Positions 1 through 11,289 of a stretch of DNA of 64,000 nt are shown in pieces. Location of the stretch: positions 117,056,001 to 117,120,000 of the forward strand of contig JBITNC010000001.1 in assembly GCA_050084985.1 (NCBI GenBank), in the 5' to 3' direction. The DNA is from Nageia nagi. Taxonomy: Eukaryota > Pinophyta. The notes below the pieces were generated by a model. It worked only from the letters and a program-made list of their open reading frames with translations, was not told the origin of the DNA and did not search any database. A program made the position numbers and the translations under genes. Each line of letters begins with the position of its first letter. Position 1 is the first letter of the stretch.

Positions 1-6
1 TTAACG

Positions 7-305
7 CTAGTCATGTGAGGAAATCGACAAGGGCCATGTGCTTCCTTGGAGATGAAAGAGTCCTAGACCATTTGATATGTTCATGATTTGTAAGGTACTT
101 AAGTACAATATGACAGACTTAAGTGGAAAACCTTATAACCATACACTTCCCTCTCTGTAATTAAATCTAGTCGTGAGGAAATTGACAAGGGCCATGTGCT
201 TCCTTGGGGATTAAGAATCTGAGATCATTTGATATGTTCATGATTTGTAAGGTACTTAAGTACAATATGAAAGACTTAAGTGGAAAACCTTATAACCATG
301 CACAT
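7..305. repeat. Two-unit tandem duplication, about 160 bp per unit
   Basis: Two adjacent near-identical units begin at about 7 and 167, each starting CTAGTC and running through GACAAGGGCCATGTGCTTCC to AACCTTATAACCAT. They differ by a few substitutions and short indels, so this is an old local tandem duplication. No coding signal is seen. Confidence 0.85.
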
Positions 306-530
306 GCATATCAAGAGAAAATAAGCTCTAGACATAGAAATGCTAAATCACCCATGAGAGAAGCAAGTTCTTGCATGTTGCCTACTATATGTAGCTAGCT
401 ATCATCTCTTAGAAAAATAAAATAAAGCAAAAGAGTAAACACACACATAAGTACCATATTGCAAATGAATAAAGTTACATAAAGCATAGGCCCTAAAGCA
501 CATGCAAATCAGGTACAAATGTGTAAAATT

Positions 531-1949
531 CAATGTTCCATAGGGACGCGTTTCCTCTCCTCGAGAAGGCAATCCCGGCATTCCCCCATTTGGGAAACTC
601 AAGAATGCCTGGGGGAACGTTTCCCAATTGTTCCCTTTTTGGGGAACGGTCAGGAACATCTCCCAGGGGTGAGGGACCGTCCGCTGCCCATTCCTTCCTT
701 TTGGGAATGTCCAGGGAATACTTGCCCATCCCCGAGAATGGCTAGGGAATGCCTAGTCTTTCCTTGATCATTCCCGGAGATAGTTGGGTGTTTCCACTCA
801 AATATGGGTGTCACACTTCAAAAAAATAACAATAAAGCAAAAGCATCTACCATTAAAAAAAAAAACCCATGAAAAGCATGGGGGTGGGATCGACCAATGT
901 TCCCACCCCCTATAACCCTAAAAATATTGTTATAAACTTCACCCAATCATAATCACTTTTCATTGTGTGCAGCTGTGAAAGAAAAAATACAGCAGTAGAA
1001 GAAAAAGACAGCAGTGAGGAGAAAGAGAACAAGGAGGAGGAGAAAGACAGTACTGTAGAGGACAACAACCAAGGAGGAAAAGAAACACAAGTACAGCCCA
1101 AGGTTTTTCTGATTCACTACTTGTTTAATTTATTTGATTCTTTAAAAGAATCCAAAAAGAGTGATATTTAGAATTAAAATCAAAACTATGAGTCAGAATC
1201 AGAAATGGGGGTGAAAATGTGCAAGGAAAAGGAGAAAACATAGCTGAGGCATTAAACTTGTAGCAAAAAGAGAGAGTTGGTGATGCAGTGGCAACATTTT
1301 TTTATGCAAATGGCTTGCCTTTTCATCTTGCATGCTCACCTTACTTCAAGCATGCATTTAAGGAAGTAAGGTTGGCTAGTCTAGTTGCATGGTGCAATGT
1401 TGATCCAAAGGAGGTGGGCCAGCTTGAGGCTGATGATGATGATGATGCAGATTTGGTGATGTTTGGATTGCCATTGCAACTCTTCAGTCGGATGATGAGG
1501 GCATCTCATTAGATAGCTCAGCAGATGAGAAGGATACACCACCATTAGCACATGAGCCTATAGACTCATAGATCCATAGTTGTTATTTTGGCATTTTCAT
1601 TTTGTTATACTTATTTCACTATTTGACATACTCTTGTCAATGTCCACTCTATCTATTTGATTCAATGACATTATGATTCATATTATGTTATCAGATTTAT
1701 GATATGTCTTGAATTTCTAATTTCAATTCCAAATTTTCAATTTGTATACATGATTGAATTGATAATATGAATATCATAAAAATAATGAATTGGAAACAAT
1801 AAAATCTGAAAATTCCAATAATTTTTATTAGTATTATAATTGTTGTTCCTTTATTGTTCCCTGACATTCATCAAAAATGACCCCCTACGTTCCCCCATTC
1901 CCAGATACACATTCCCCTATATCCATGTTCCCAGTCATGTGGAACCTTG
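531..1949 (+). mobile_element. hAT-type DNA transposon, internally deleted, with 8-bp target duplication
   Basis: The element begins CAATGTTCCA and ends with the inverse of CAAGGTTCCA, a hAT-like terminus starting CAA/CAG. It is flanked by 523-530 GTAAAATT and 1950-1957 GTAAAATC, an 8-bp target duplication with one mismatch, the length expected for hAT. Both subterminal regions are rich in GGGAA/TTCCC words. A second copy lies at 51143-52195 with the same layout, and a 3' fragment ends at 18803. At 1.4 kb it is too short for an intact transposase and carries only remnants. Confidence 0.85.
1288..1512 (+). pseudogene. hAT transposase remnant (DUF659-like motif)
   Basis: The frame starts with FFYANGLPF followed by SPYFK, the pattern found in the DUF659 part of plant hAT transposases. 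It then jumps to an acidic segment with five consecutive Asp and a Leu/Met-rich tail that resembles the end of such proteins. The RNase H-like catalytic region and the dimerisation domain are absent, so this is an internally deleted transposase without activity. The acidic tail is shared with the copy at 51.6 kb, whose frame (51581-51772) contains Ser/Asp-rich segments. The upstream frame 965-1171 is Lys/Glu-rich and may be an N-terminal remnant; that is uncertain. Confidence 0.65.
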
Positions 1950-1957
1950 GTAAAATC

Positions 1958-2487
1958 TAAATACTTTCATTTGATGGCAAATATCAAGATTAAAATGTAA
2001 AAAAATGTACATAATTGTCAAGCATAAAGAAAAACACACACAAAACAAATTAAATTATAATTTTGAAGACTGGAAACATAAATGAAGAAATTGAATACAT
2101 TATCACAACTTTCTAGAGACACCTTTTAAGGGTCTTAAGAATAAACTCAAAGTTTTCTTTTCTAGAAAATGTTAATGCTTTCTTGGCTTGGTTTATGATC
2201 CAGTATTTGTTACAATTTATGCAAACGTGGAATGATTTGCCAGCAATTTATCATTGGTCCATCTCGCTCACAATCTCCACTTAAAATAGATTATAAAGAA
2301 TCAAAAACAATGATAGCATAAAATTATATGATATTGTACACACAAAATAAAGAACAAAGTATTAAAAATATGTATAGGTTATTTATTTCTACAGAATGAA
2401 AATAAACTAATAGCGAAATGCAATATAGTATTTAGCAATTAGGATGACACAAAATTTACAAGAGGACTTACATAGAGTTCGCAAATT
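1958..2487. other. AT-rich stretch without recognised gene
   Basis: No RNase J exon, repeat or conserved frame was recognised on either strand. It separates the hAT element from the LTR that starts at 2488. Confidence 0.5.
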
Positions 2488-3245
2488 TGTAATGTCCCCT
2501 TTTGATTATTGTACTTAATTCTAGAATCCAACGGATTTCTCTTTGTACATATTTAATTATTAATTATGTTTTATTAGTTAGGACTTGGGATAGAAGACTT
2601 AATGGGTCACTGGACCCCACTATGAGACCCAAGTGGGGCATCTCCCTCCCAAGTAGTTTAGTATATTTTAATGCACTTGGAGATCCCGAAACATGATTGT
2701 AGGAATCCCAAGGTCTATTTAGCACTTAGAGCATGGATGAGCACTTAATGGCCCCAACGTTGAGGTTGGGAGCACTTGTACACATGCATCAACTTTGGGG
2801 AGACTTCTAGACCCCATGTTGGCCCATGACGCCCACATTGCCCTCCTAGATGCCCACGCACACCTCCTTGACCCATGCATGCATTCTTAGACCCACGTGG
2901 AGCATGAGGGAGGCCCAAATAGCCACGTTGGGCCTAGAATGACTCCTAGGTGTCATCGTTGAGGTTTGAGTGGACTAGGTGATGACATTGAGGTGAGATC
3001 CAGATCCAAGAAAGCTATATTAGCCCTTGGAGCCTTATTGTTGGATATACAGATTATTGACTATACACTTAGCATCCAAAGGAAAGAAGTCTTGGCACAA
3101 CGTCAAACAACATCCCTAAGTGCAGCATCTAGAATCGTTGAGAGGATGATGGATCATGTTAATCTACGGCTTTGGTGTAGCACCCTAGACTATCCGATGA
3201 TATTCCGAGGTCATGCTTCTACCATTTAGTTGGTCGCCAGGGTTT
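2488..3245 (+). mobile_element. LTR J, 5' part (interrupted by element E)
   Basis: It starts TGTAATGTCCCC, typical of LTRs in this window, and aligns with the minus-strand LTR at 9960-10933: both carry GGGATAGAAGACTTAATGGG followed by a CCAACGTTGG-type motif region. The homology stops at GTCGCCAGGGTTT (3245) and resumes at TTTAAGGAGGGCTCC (9048), so element E split the LTR. No primer site or coding region belonging to this LTR was found nearby; it may be a solo LTR. Confidence 0.75.
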
Positions 3246-3502
3246 TGTTGTGACTAAAACACAACAGGCAAGATTTTGGGGTCCTTCAACACCTCATGTA
3301 AATACTTTGTCATGTTGTAGTCTTGTCCAACCCAAGTGATATCGCAAGACCTAGATTCAAGCACAAGCCCCTCAAGTTCAAGCCTCATCTTTCGTCTAGA
3401 ATCAGTCATACCAAGCTAAAAGTGTGAAATTCTTCCCAAAAATAGCTAAGTCGAGAAATTGAAAGTCGACCCTAGGTCAAGCCAAACTAGGTCACTCCTA
3501 GG

Positions 3503-4430
3503 GCTGGCGCATGATTTCAGAAGACAAAATCTTGACTTTTTGAAACATGCAATTGGGTTAGGGAGCCAGCCAGACTGAAGTTGAGACTCGAAAAGGAAAT
3601 CTGGGCCACTTTCAAGCCCAATCCATGCCTCCAAAAGACAAAATCTTGTCTCTTTGGAGCATGTGCCAAGGATAGGGAGCAAACTAGACCGGAATGAAGC
3701 TTGAAAAAGATAAGGCAAAGACACTTCAAGGCTAGCGCATGATTTCAAAAGACAAAATCTTGTTTTTTTGAACCATGCGACCAAACTAGAAGGAGGAGCA
3801 GGGCAAGTTTGAAGACCAAGAAGTGAACCCTAGGCATCCAAGAGGTTGGCGCATGCCTCAAAAAGACAAAATCTTGTCTTTTTGAATCATGCATCTAACC
3901 CAGAAAAGCTTCCAATTTGTTTGAAGATGAAAAATCGGTTAAGGAGGGCTAGCGCATGATTTCAGAAGGCAAGTTTTTGACTTTTTGAACCATGCACTAG
4001 ACCCAAGAAGCCTCTAGGATAGAACGAAGGTGAAAATTTTGGCAAAGGCACGGAGAAAAGAATATGCAAAAACGATAAATTGGCCATCTAGAGGCTAGCG
4101 CATGATTCAAAAAGACAAAAACTATCTTTTTGAACCATGTGACCAAGATGGAAGAGCAGGAGAGGCTGGCGCATGCCTAAAAAGACAAACATGACTTTTT
4201 GAATCATGCGCCAAGCTTGGGGGGTGCCCAAGATGAGATGAAAGATGAAATTCAACAAGCCTAGGCACCAGAAAGACCAAAAATCAGGCAAGATCAGGTC
4301 AAAGTGTGAGCTTCAGGTTCAAGATGAGCAAGTGAGCAAAGAAGGCCAACGAGGGTAGAGCACTCACCCCCAAGGCTGGCGCATGACCCAGAAAGACACA
4401 ATCTTGTTTTTTTACGCATGCGCCAATCCT
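3503..4430. repeat. Array of about eight ~50-bp palindromes in element E
   Basis: Imperfect hairpins start near 3503, 3621, 3730, 3844, 3947, 4092, 4164 and 4374. Each has outer arms GGCGCATG / CATGCGCC and inner arms AAAAAGACAA / TTGTCTTTTT around a tiny loop. Spacers between them are unrelated in sequence and 20-160 bp long. Element F has the same array, so it is a property of the family and lies just upstream of the first TATA box. Confidence 0.85.
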
Positions 4431-4580
4431 TAAAGAGCTTTGAAACTCCCATATCTGGTTCGAGCCAACTTGACATGAAAATTTGGCTTAGGCACACATC
4501 CCGAGGTCAGCCAGATGGATGGTTGAGAAGAATTCCCCTCCTTGACCCAACCGACTAGGGTTTGTTGGAAGCCAGTTTTG

Positions 4581-4592
4581 GCTATAAGTACA
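4581..4592 (+). promoter_or_regulatory. TATA box upstream of the element E gene
   Basis: GGCTATAAGTACA lies about 225 bp before the conserved ATG at 4809. Element F has GGGCTATAAATACA at the matching place (plus 17042-17053, minus strand). Conservation between the two copies supports a real promoter. Confidence 0.6.
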
Positions 4593-4808
4593 AGCCTGGG
4601 GACTTCATTTTCTCAAATCCGAAATTCACTCCTCTTCTACTTTTGCACCAAAATAGCAGGAAATAGCAAAATTTTGAGTTTGGATTCCATCATACTTTAT
4701 CCTAGGGCTTGCGCAAGCATTTGGGAGGCAATCCAATCATACTTCATCCTTCACCACTTGGAAACCCTCGCATCACCCTTGAGAGACTTTGTTGCAAGCC
4801 TGAACACC

Positions 4809-7800
4809 ATGACTACTTCCAAAGGCAATTCGGCTTCGGACTTTGCTAGGGACCTCAAGCCGTTGAGACAAGATTGCATCATCACCATCTGTGATAGACA
4901 AGACTCACTTCCCCAAGGGGCCAGATTCTCGAGGAACGGTTTTTCTACCATCGAAGACACAGATTGGCAAGACGTTGACCCGATGCAAATGAGGGAGAAA
5001 ATACGTGGGCTGCCCACCACCGACCTCAAACAAGACATCGTCTTCTTCTCCAAGCTCTCCACTTATGCATTTGTCCCCTTCACAGCTCTGTTACCCGAAT
5101 TGTGCATGGAGGTCGGTCACCACTGGAAGAAGGGAGGGAGAGTCCTCCATGACATCAAAGGAGACATCATCATGGACTTCAACCCCAACGCCATCAAAAC
5201 GGCATTCCAATGGACTTCTGAGGGAAATTTCGAGTATAGTGAAGCTAAGTCACTGGCATGCTACTAGGAGACCCACAAGGCTTCCGTGGCAATCAAGAGC
5301 TAGATGTTGGATGAGCATAATGGGCTAAAGGGGAACGCTCTCATAAATGCTCCTCGTTCCAATTTCTACCCTTCAGTTGAGTTAATGATCTTGATGTTGT
5401 CTAGAGTTCTCGGGAAAGAAGATGCTTCCAAATTAAAAAAAAAGTTCCTCGGCTTCATTATCGAAATTGCTAGAGGGAAAAGGATTAGGTGGAGCAAGGT
5501 GTTGAGTGACACAATCGCTGATCAGTTATCATCCATAGGCACCACTCGCAAATTCTACCTCAATTCATACCTAGTGTATATGTTGCATCACGGCAAGTAC
5601 AAGGCCACGACGAAAGGAGAATCAACACTGATCAAGAAAGGGACCTATGCCATTTGGAAATGCTACACCAAATGGAAGCTTGAGAGGAGATGGGATAGTT
5701 TCACCATGAAGAACAATGGATGGGAGTATGAGATCTACAAGGAGCTCAAAGGAGAAATCATAGTGACGAGGATCTCTAACTCAACCCAAGACGTATTGAA
5801 GAAGAATGGGGTCTTCTTCCTCCATCACCAACACTATTCCTATATCAAAATTCATGGGTCAGTCGTGCATCCATACCAATTGCCAAGATTCGTGAGCAAC
5901 AAATTGCTTCTTATGAAGATGATGAGGCAATTGGCCTATCTACATGAACAGGTGTGGCAAAAGAAATAGGCTACTTCAAATTTGCCAATTATAGTAGGTG
6001 AATACCAATGTAAGTCTTGGGCGGACGTTGATACTATGAAGGAAGAGTTGGCAAAATTTAACTTCAAGAAGATGCATGTTGCCGACCATTATGACCTTGA
6101 CCACAGGATGCACCAGTTCTTCATGAACGAAAGGAAGAAAGCATATGAGCACAAACCACTTCGACAAGAGGAACCTTTCCGAAATGTGAGCAATGAGGTA
6201 GAGATAAGGAGGATTCGTTAAAAGATGCATAAGGATGCCCATGATTAGCAACACCTTGTTAAGGCCACTATCAACAAGAGATTGTCACAACAGAAGAGAA
6301 GAAAACCCAAGAGTCCACTTCCAGGGTTACCCAGTTTCCTCCCACAATTGAAGCACCAGTTGGACAGTGTGCATAAATGCATGGCAAGAATCCAATGGAA
6401 CAAGTAGTACAAGTCAGGAGCATCGTTGATGAGCATGACGTGAGAGAGTTGGAACGTGTGGCCACTGAGAAGATGGTGAGGTGTGTCAGAAACAGAGAAA
6501 AGGATCCATCTCCGCCATCCAAACCACCTAGAGAAGCTGCAGATCCATCACCAATCATTCCACCATCTGGATCTTCATCATCTAGTCCCATGTACAGAAC
6601 TAATGAAAGTCAAGAGGGAGAAGTAGGAGAGTCAAAAGGTGAACATGAGGCAAATGTTGTGCAACACAACGACATACCAGATACACAGCAAGAAGACGGA
6701 TCCTTGGAGATAGTGAAGGTAGTCCAGAATCCCATCGCTTCCAAACCATCCACAGAGAAGGGTAAGGGACCAGCCTCAAAGATAGTACAGAGAAGAGCCT
6801 AGTTGAAGAGGACTTCACAGTCACGGACGAAAGAAACCTCCAAGGAGCTTGGGGAAGACGAAGCAAGACCCTTGAAAAGGGCCAAGAAAAGTACCACCAC
6901 CGTTTAGGAAGCAGTTGTTGAAACTTATCAGCCATCAGCCACAGATGAGTGGGGCGTTAATATGGAGGAGTGTTTAGATGTGTTCAACATGGATGTCGAA
7001 GAGGAGTTCGAGGCAAGAGAGAAGAATGATCCGAATGGAGAAAGTTCCACTCGCCCAAGTAAGACCTAGACATTTGTGCATTTGGCTGATAATGCGATTC
7101 ACATCAAAACCATAATCGCTGATAAGGACAATCCACAATGCCCCGAAGACCTTAAGAAGATCAACCAAATCATCAATACACGTCCTATTGGTTTGGCTGG
7201 TCGGAAACATGCAATCATCTCCAACACTGAGGCAATTATCAAAGATGGGATGATGAAAGAAAAGGAGATTAAAAGCCTCATGAAGAAGTTAGTTGCACAA
7301 AAGAAATTGACTAGAGAATTAGAGTCAACTAAGGTGCCCACGGAGGAGCTTCAAAAGATAAAACCACTTAAAGAGGGCATGACTGTAGTGAAACAGGAAG
7401 AAATTGATGAGATCTTGGTAGTAGTACAGCAGTTCATTCGTGCACTGCAAAGGGTAGCGTTTGAAGAGCAGAAGCTTAAGGACATTATGGTAGAGAGCGC
7501 CAACCTTCTCATGGATTCTCGAAGGCCCATGATCATGAAATTCGAGATGACACGGGATCAGAGACCCGAAGATGTGAAGTTTTGTGAAAAATACTGGTTC
7601 TAATTAGGTATCGTCATTCCGATAGCCACACGTTTCTAGGAGGTGCAAAAGGAGGTAGAGAAACTCAATGACAAGAGTGAGACACTTCCTTCACAACCTG
7701 ATCATGACCGATGATGTTAACACCTACCAAACTGGGAGTCACCTAAAGCACTTGCTTAGAGCTCATGCTTGCAAAAATGATATGCAGAGGATGGTACACA

Positions 7801-7931
7801 AGGTTGGACACTGCATTGCTAGGAACGGGCCAAAGTTGTCAAAGATGTTGCATGGGTTGGAACTCACGGCAAAGTTCCTGGATGAAGATTTTGAGGGACG
7901 CGTTGAGGCTTTGGGCCCACATCCACCTTAG
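4809..7931 (+). pseudogene. Unrecognised element gene (copy E), broken
   Basis: Fragmented frames run 4809-5267, 5304-5969, 5982-6221, 6377-6802, 7076-7603 and 7668-7931, with in-frame stops (for example at 5265, 5968 and 6219) and frameshifts. The chosen start reads MTTSKGNSASDF, matching MTSSKGNSALDF in F. The layout is: an N-terminal domain with PFTALLPELCMEVG; a central conserved domain with FYLNSYLVYML and YQLPRFVSNKLLLMK; a Ser/Pro/Glu-rich linker (6480-6800); and a C-terminal Lys/Glu-rich coiled-coil-like region with HAIISNTEAIIK. No zinc knuckle, DD-protease, RT, RNase H or integrase motif is visible. F and G carry the same order of blocks. I do not recognise the family; a structural (gag-like) protein is possible but unproven. 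Confidence 0.65.
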
Positions 7932-8162
7932 TCACAATTTTCATAGCTTGTGGTGTTATTTTCTAGAATAGACACTTATTTTTATAAAATACTTTTATTA
8001 TATTTGTTATTCAATTCCCCAAGCTTGTGATAGATGAGGATTTGCTCCCACAAGCATGGATGACATTTTGTAATGTCATGTGGCAGGTTTTGATTTGTCC
8101 ATTTGTAATTTCTTTCCTATTGAAATTAGGGTTAGGGCAACATTTAGGGTTGCCAGGAAACC

Positions 8163-8170
8163 TATTTATA
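8163..8170 (+). promoter_or_regulatory. Second conserved TATA box near the 3' end of element E
   Basis: ATTTATAGCCCATTTGG (8164-8180) lies about 880 bp before the right end. F has TATATAGCCCATTTGGG at the matching position (plus 13578-13594, minus strand). If the element is a solo LTR, this would be the genomic-RNA promoter and the last ~850 bp would be R-U5. Confidence 0.45.
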
Positions 8171-9045
8171 GCCCATTTGGTCTCATTTATAGGGGATTAG
8201 GCATTCTTGCAAATTGGACAACTTAATACTTTCAAGCTCGCAAGTTTTCTCAATTTGTGAATGTGATATACTCCAAGTAATTGAATTGTGAATGATCTCA
8301 TTTGAAACTATGAATGTGAATGGGTGTTACTTTCTTATGCTATCTTGAATACTTGGTGCATTTCGTAAATTTGGTTTAAGGTGGACAAAAGAATGCTTGA
8401 ACATTCTTGAAAGTACTTCAAGTAACGCATGGTTATGTAATGATTCATAGTTTACACTTAGAACTTTTACACTTTAAGATGGCTCCCATACGTCGCTTAG
8501 TATAGGAACTTCACTTCCTTGATCAAGGTCTACCCACGTTTCACCTCTTTTACCTCCATCAACTTAGCTTCGAGCTCCTTTTGTTAGGTCATTTGTGTTA
8601 TTACCCAACAAATTGGATTCGGAATGCATGGAACCCATGACAAGCCCACGAGAGTTGAATCTTAAAACCTGTACCAGTTGGTGAGAACATTGAGCTCTTG
8701 TGTTGAATTCAAATATCATTGTCTTCTCAATCTTTTTCTTTTATTTCTATTTTTTTTTGCACGGCTTTCACAACCACATTTTCCTTTTTCTTTTGAGAAA
8801 CAACAATTTCTAGAGACAGGGACCCTTCAAGTCCTTGGTTAACAAATTGTATTTGAGTTGGAGATAGCTTGAAACATCTCAACCGATCACCTAAGCAACC
8901 TCTTGCACACCCATCACTAAACCTTTGTAACTAGTCCGCATAGCAGGTAGGGGTCATGCCCTATCACTAAGGTGTTGGTGTCTTTTTACAGGCCTTGCAA
9001 GTTCAATTGCCTATTAGCAAGGTAGGAAAGAAAAAGCCCCAAGCA

Positions 9046-9480
9046 AGTTTAAGGAGGGCTCCTTCGGTGGAGAGGATTCAAATTCTGAGGGAGTGAAGCT
9101 GTCCCATGCAGTATTTTGTCTGTCCAGCAATAGAGACATTCGTTGTGCCCTAGTTGGCTCCTTAGAGGCCAATGTTGAGCCCATTGGGCTTGGTATTGTA
9201 TTTGTATTCATTCTACGTCATTAATGCAAGTTGTGGGCTATTGGACCTCATATTTGTGTTGAGCATACTTGTCTATTGGCATCATTTCATTATCTTTACA
9301 TGTATGTGAATGTATGAACCAAACGTTGGCATTGTGAGGTCTTATTCACTTGTGTCTCATGCCCTAACCCAATCGTTGGCAAATTGGGGTGTTTGATGCT
9401 TGTTGATGCCCTTCTAGACCAAACGTAGGTGCTTGATTAAGAGAATTTGCTTAATTGTATGTGAAATTGCATTTAGGCTT
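9046..9480 (+). mobile_element. LTR J, 3' part
   Basis: It resumes the LTR broken at 3245: GGAGGGCTCCTTCGGTGGAG and GCCCTAGTTGGCTCCTT are shared with the LTRs at 9960-10933 (minus), 34998-35453 and 57780. The right end is not sharply defined; about 9480 is an estimate because no clear terminal CA with a target duplication could be fixed. Confidence 0.6.
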
Positions 9481-9932
9481 TTATAAAAATCAAAGGCAAG
9501 TTGTGATCTTGGAGGACGAATCCTAGCATTCTAGAAATAACTTGTGCTAGACTAGATTGGATTCAACTCTTAGGACTGCTTCAAGGTCAATCTAGATAGA
9601 GACCAAATCTTGCATGTTTTCGGGCAGATGTCCCAAAATGCCCACATTTTATAATAGAGTCTAATACATCCATGGGGCCTCACAAAGTTTTAATGCATGG
9701 TGACCTCTGATTGATGTGTCTTGCAACTTTTTGCATGATTCTAGAGTTTGCTAGCAAAATTGGGCTTTAATACCTAAAACTCTGACTTAAAGAAAAGCTT
9801 TGAAGATTATGATGAATCTAGCAAAAGATATTAGAGCTCTAATATTTTTGAGGTCAAGAGTATGCACAACCTTGGATGTCAAATTCCAAGATCCTTGAAT
9901 GTGTCATTTTCTTTTGCTTTATATAGATTTGA
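9481..9932. other. Unassigned stretch between LTR J and the element D LTR
   Basis: No gene or repeat was recognised. It may include internal retroelement sequence of the J or D family. Confidence 0.4.
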
Positions 9933-9959
9933 TCAATTTAATCTTGAATTCGCATTAGT

Positions 9960-10933
9960 GTAATTATATACACGGGCATAGGATAATGGAGACGAACAAT
10001 ACAATATGAGATCCAATGCCCCAACAGTTGTATAGAAGATATGAAATGAACAACGATACAATGCCAAGCTCCTAGAACTGGATGTTGGCCTCCAAGGAGC
10101 CAACTAGGGTTAATCGTATATCTTTAATGCTGGACGAACTAGAAGAACCATGGGATAGCCTCGCTCCCTCAGAACCTGAATCCTCTCCATCGAAGGAGCC
10201 CTCCTGTGATCCTAGCGGCCAACTGAATGGCAGAAGCTTAACCTCAGAATACCACCGGATGGGCAAGGGTGTTGCACCAATGTTGTAGATGATCAGAATC
10301 CCTCAGCTTGAACCCTCCTAGATGTTGCACCTAGGAGATTGCTTAGCGCCGCTAAGTCTTGTTGTCCTTTGGACAATATGAAGTATAATAATAATCAAGT
10401 ATATCCAACAATGAGCCTCCAATGCGTCTTTATACACTCAACTTTGTCTGGATCTCACCTAGGAGTCATTACCCGACTTCTTAGTCCCAACATTAGCCTC
10501 CTAGGGGCCCAGAATGCCCAACGTGGGTGCCTAGGGGTCAAGCATGCCAACGTGGGGGTCTAGGAGTGCCACGCATGCCCAACGTGGGTCTGGGAGCCAT
10601 GCATGGGGTCTAGGTGTCATAACGGGCCAACGTGGGGGTCTAGGAGTCTCCACAAGGCTGGTGCATATATACAAGTGCTCATCCATCCACTTAAGTGTAA
10701 AACAGACCTTGGGATTCCCTCAATCAAGATCAGGATCTCCAAGTATAATAAAACACCTAATCTACACTTGGGATGGAGACGTCCCACTTGGGACTCACAA
10801 TGGGGTCCATTGACCCATTAAGTCTTCTATCCCAAGTTACAATATGAAAGTACAATTAAGTAAGAAAATATATTACAAAGGGGAATCTGTTGGATACCAT
10901 AATTATTTTCAATAATAAAAGGGGGTCGTCACA
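9960..10933 (-). mobile_element. 3' LTR of remnant element D
   Basis: On the minus strand it starts TGTGACGACCCCC directly after a polypurine tract. It shares AACTTGGGATAGAAGACTT and the run of CCCACGTTGG-type motifs (plus 10500-10640) with LTR J, and GTTGGCTCCTTGGAGGCC with other LTRs here. The far end near 9960 is estimated. Confidence 0.75.
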
Positions 10934-10954
10934 AAGCCTCCCCTCTCGAATTGC
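10934..10954 (-). other. Polypurine tract of element D
   Basis: On the minus strand it reads TTCGAGAGGGGAGGCTT immediately before the LTR start. The same GAGAGGGGAGG tract precedes the 3' LTR of element A at 38264. This is the plus-strand primer site of LTR retrotransposons. Confidence 0.85.
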
Positions 10955-11289
10955 TTGCCCTCAAGCAATGATGGAAGACTGCAGCATATTGTTTTCCAAC
11001 AATCCTTCACTCTGGTAGACTGTAACCTATCATGGTGGAATACAACTTCAATATCTTCTTCCCATGATGATAGTCTGGTGCGAGCTACTGACTTTGTGTT
11101 TCCATGCATCATCAATGCATACGAAAACTCCGATTTGTTGTAACTGTCACTCCTCTTTAGTTGTTCAATGGCTATCTTCAGAAAGCATAGGAGTGTAGTG
11201 AAGCCTCCGACAAGATGTACCTGCAAGAACCTCAAGTAAATCTTGGGTAAGTGGAAACAAATGGAACCTTTGCTCCCTGTATGAGGCCA

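Larger units (their letters stand above)
3246..9045 (+). mobile_element. Element E: 5.8-kb gene-carrying element, no LTR pair, no pol
   Basis: The left end is TGTTGTG, a 7-nt loop, then CACAACA; the right end is AGCCCCAAGCA. It sits inside LTR J with flanks GGTTT (3241-3245) and AGTTT (9046-9050), a 5-bp duplication with one mismatch. Order: terminal stem-loop, GATTTTGGGG box, palindrome array (3503-4430), TATA (4582), broken coding region (4809-7931), second TATA (8163), purine-rich 3' end. F (12694-18465) is co-linear from end to end. The two ends are neither direct nor inverted repeats of each other and no RT, integrase or protease is present. TG...CA ends and a 5-bp duplication are what integrase leaves, so a giant solo LTR is the leading explanation. 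Confidence 0.75.

Noticed and set aside
402-767. Overlapping frames on both strands near 400-770
   Set aside because: They translate the GGGAA/TTCCC-rich subterminal region of the hAT element.
3446-4497. Several minus frames rich in KKTRFCLL/CASL motifs as a Cys-rich protein family
   Set aside because: They are translations of the palindrome array; the same motif in both strands follows from the inverted repeats.
3246-9045. Element E as a Helitron or MULE
   Set aside because: The 5-bp duplication, TG start and lack of long TIRs do not fit a MULE, and Helitrons leave no duplication and end CTRR.
3246-9045. Element E as an ordinary LTR element with short LTRs
   Set aside because: The first ~500 bp and last ~500 bp show no direct similarity in E, and the same holds for F and G by eye; a self dot plot would confirm.
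2483-9388. AAATT as target duplication of LTR J (2483-2487 and near 9384)
   Set aside because: AT-rich 5-mers match by chance and the implied LTR end would not be CA.
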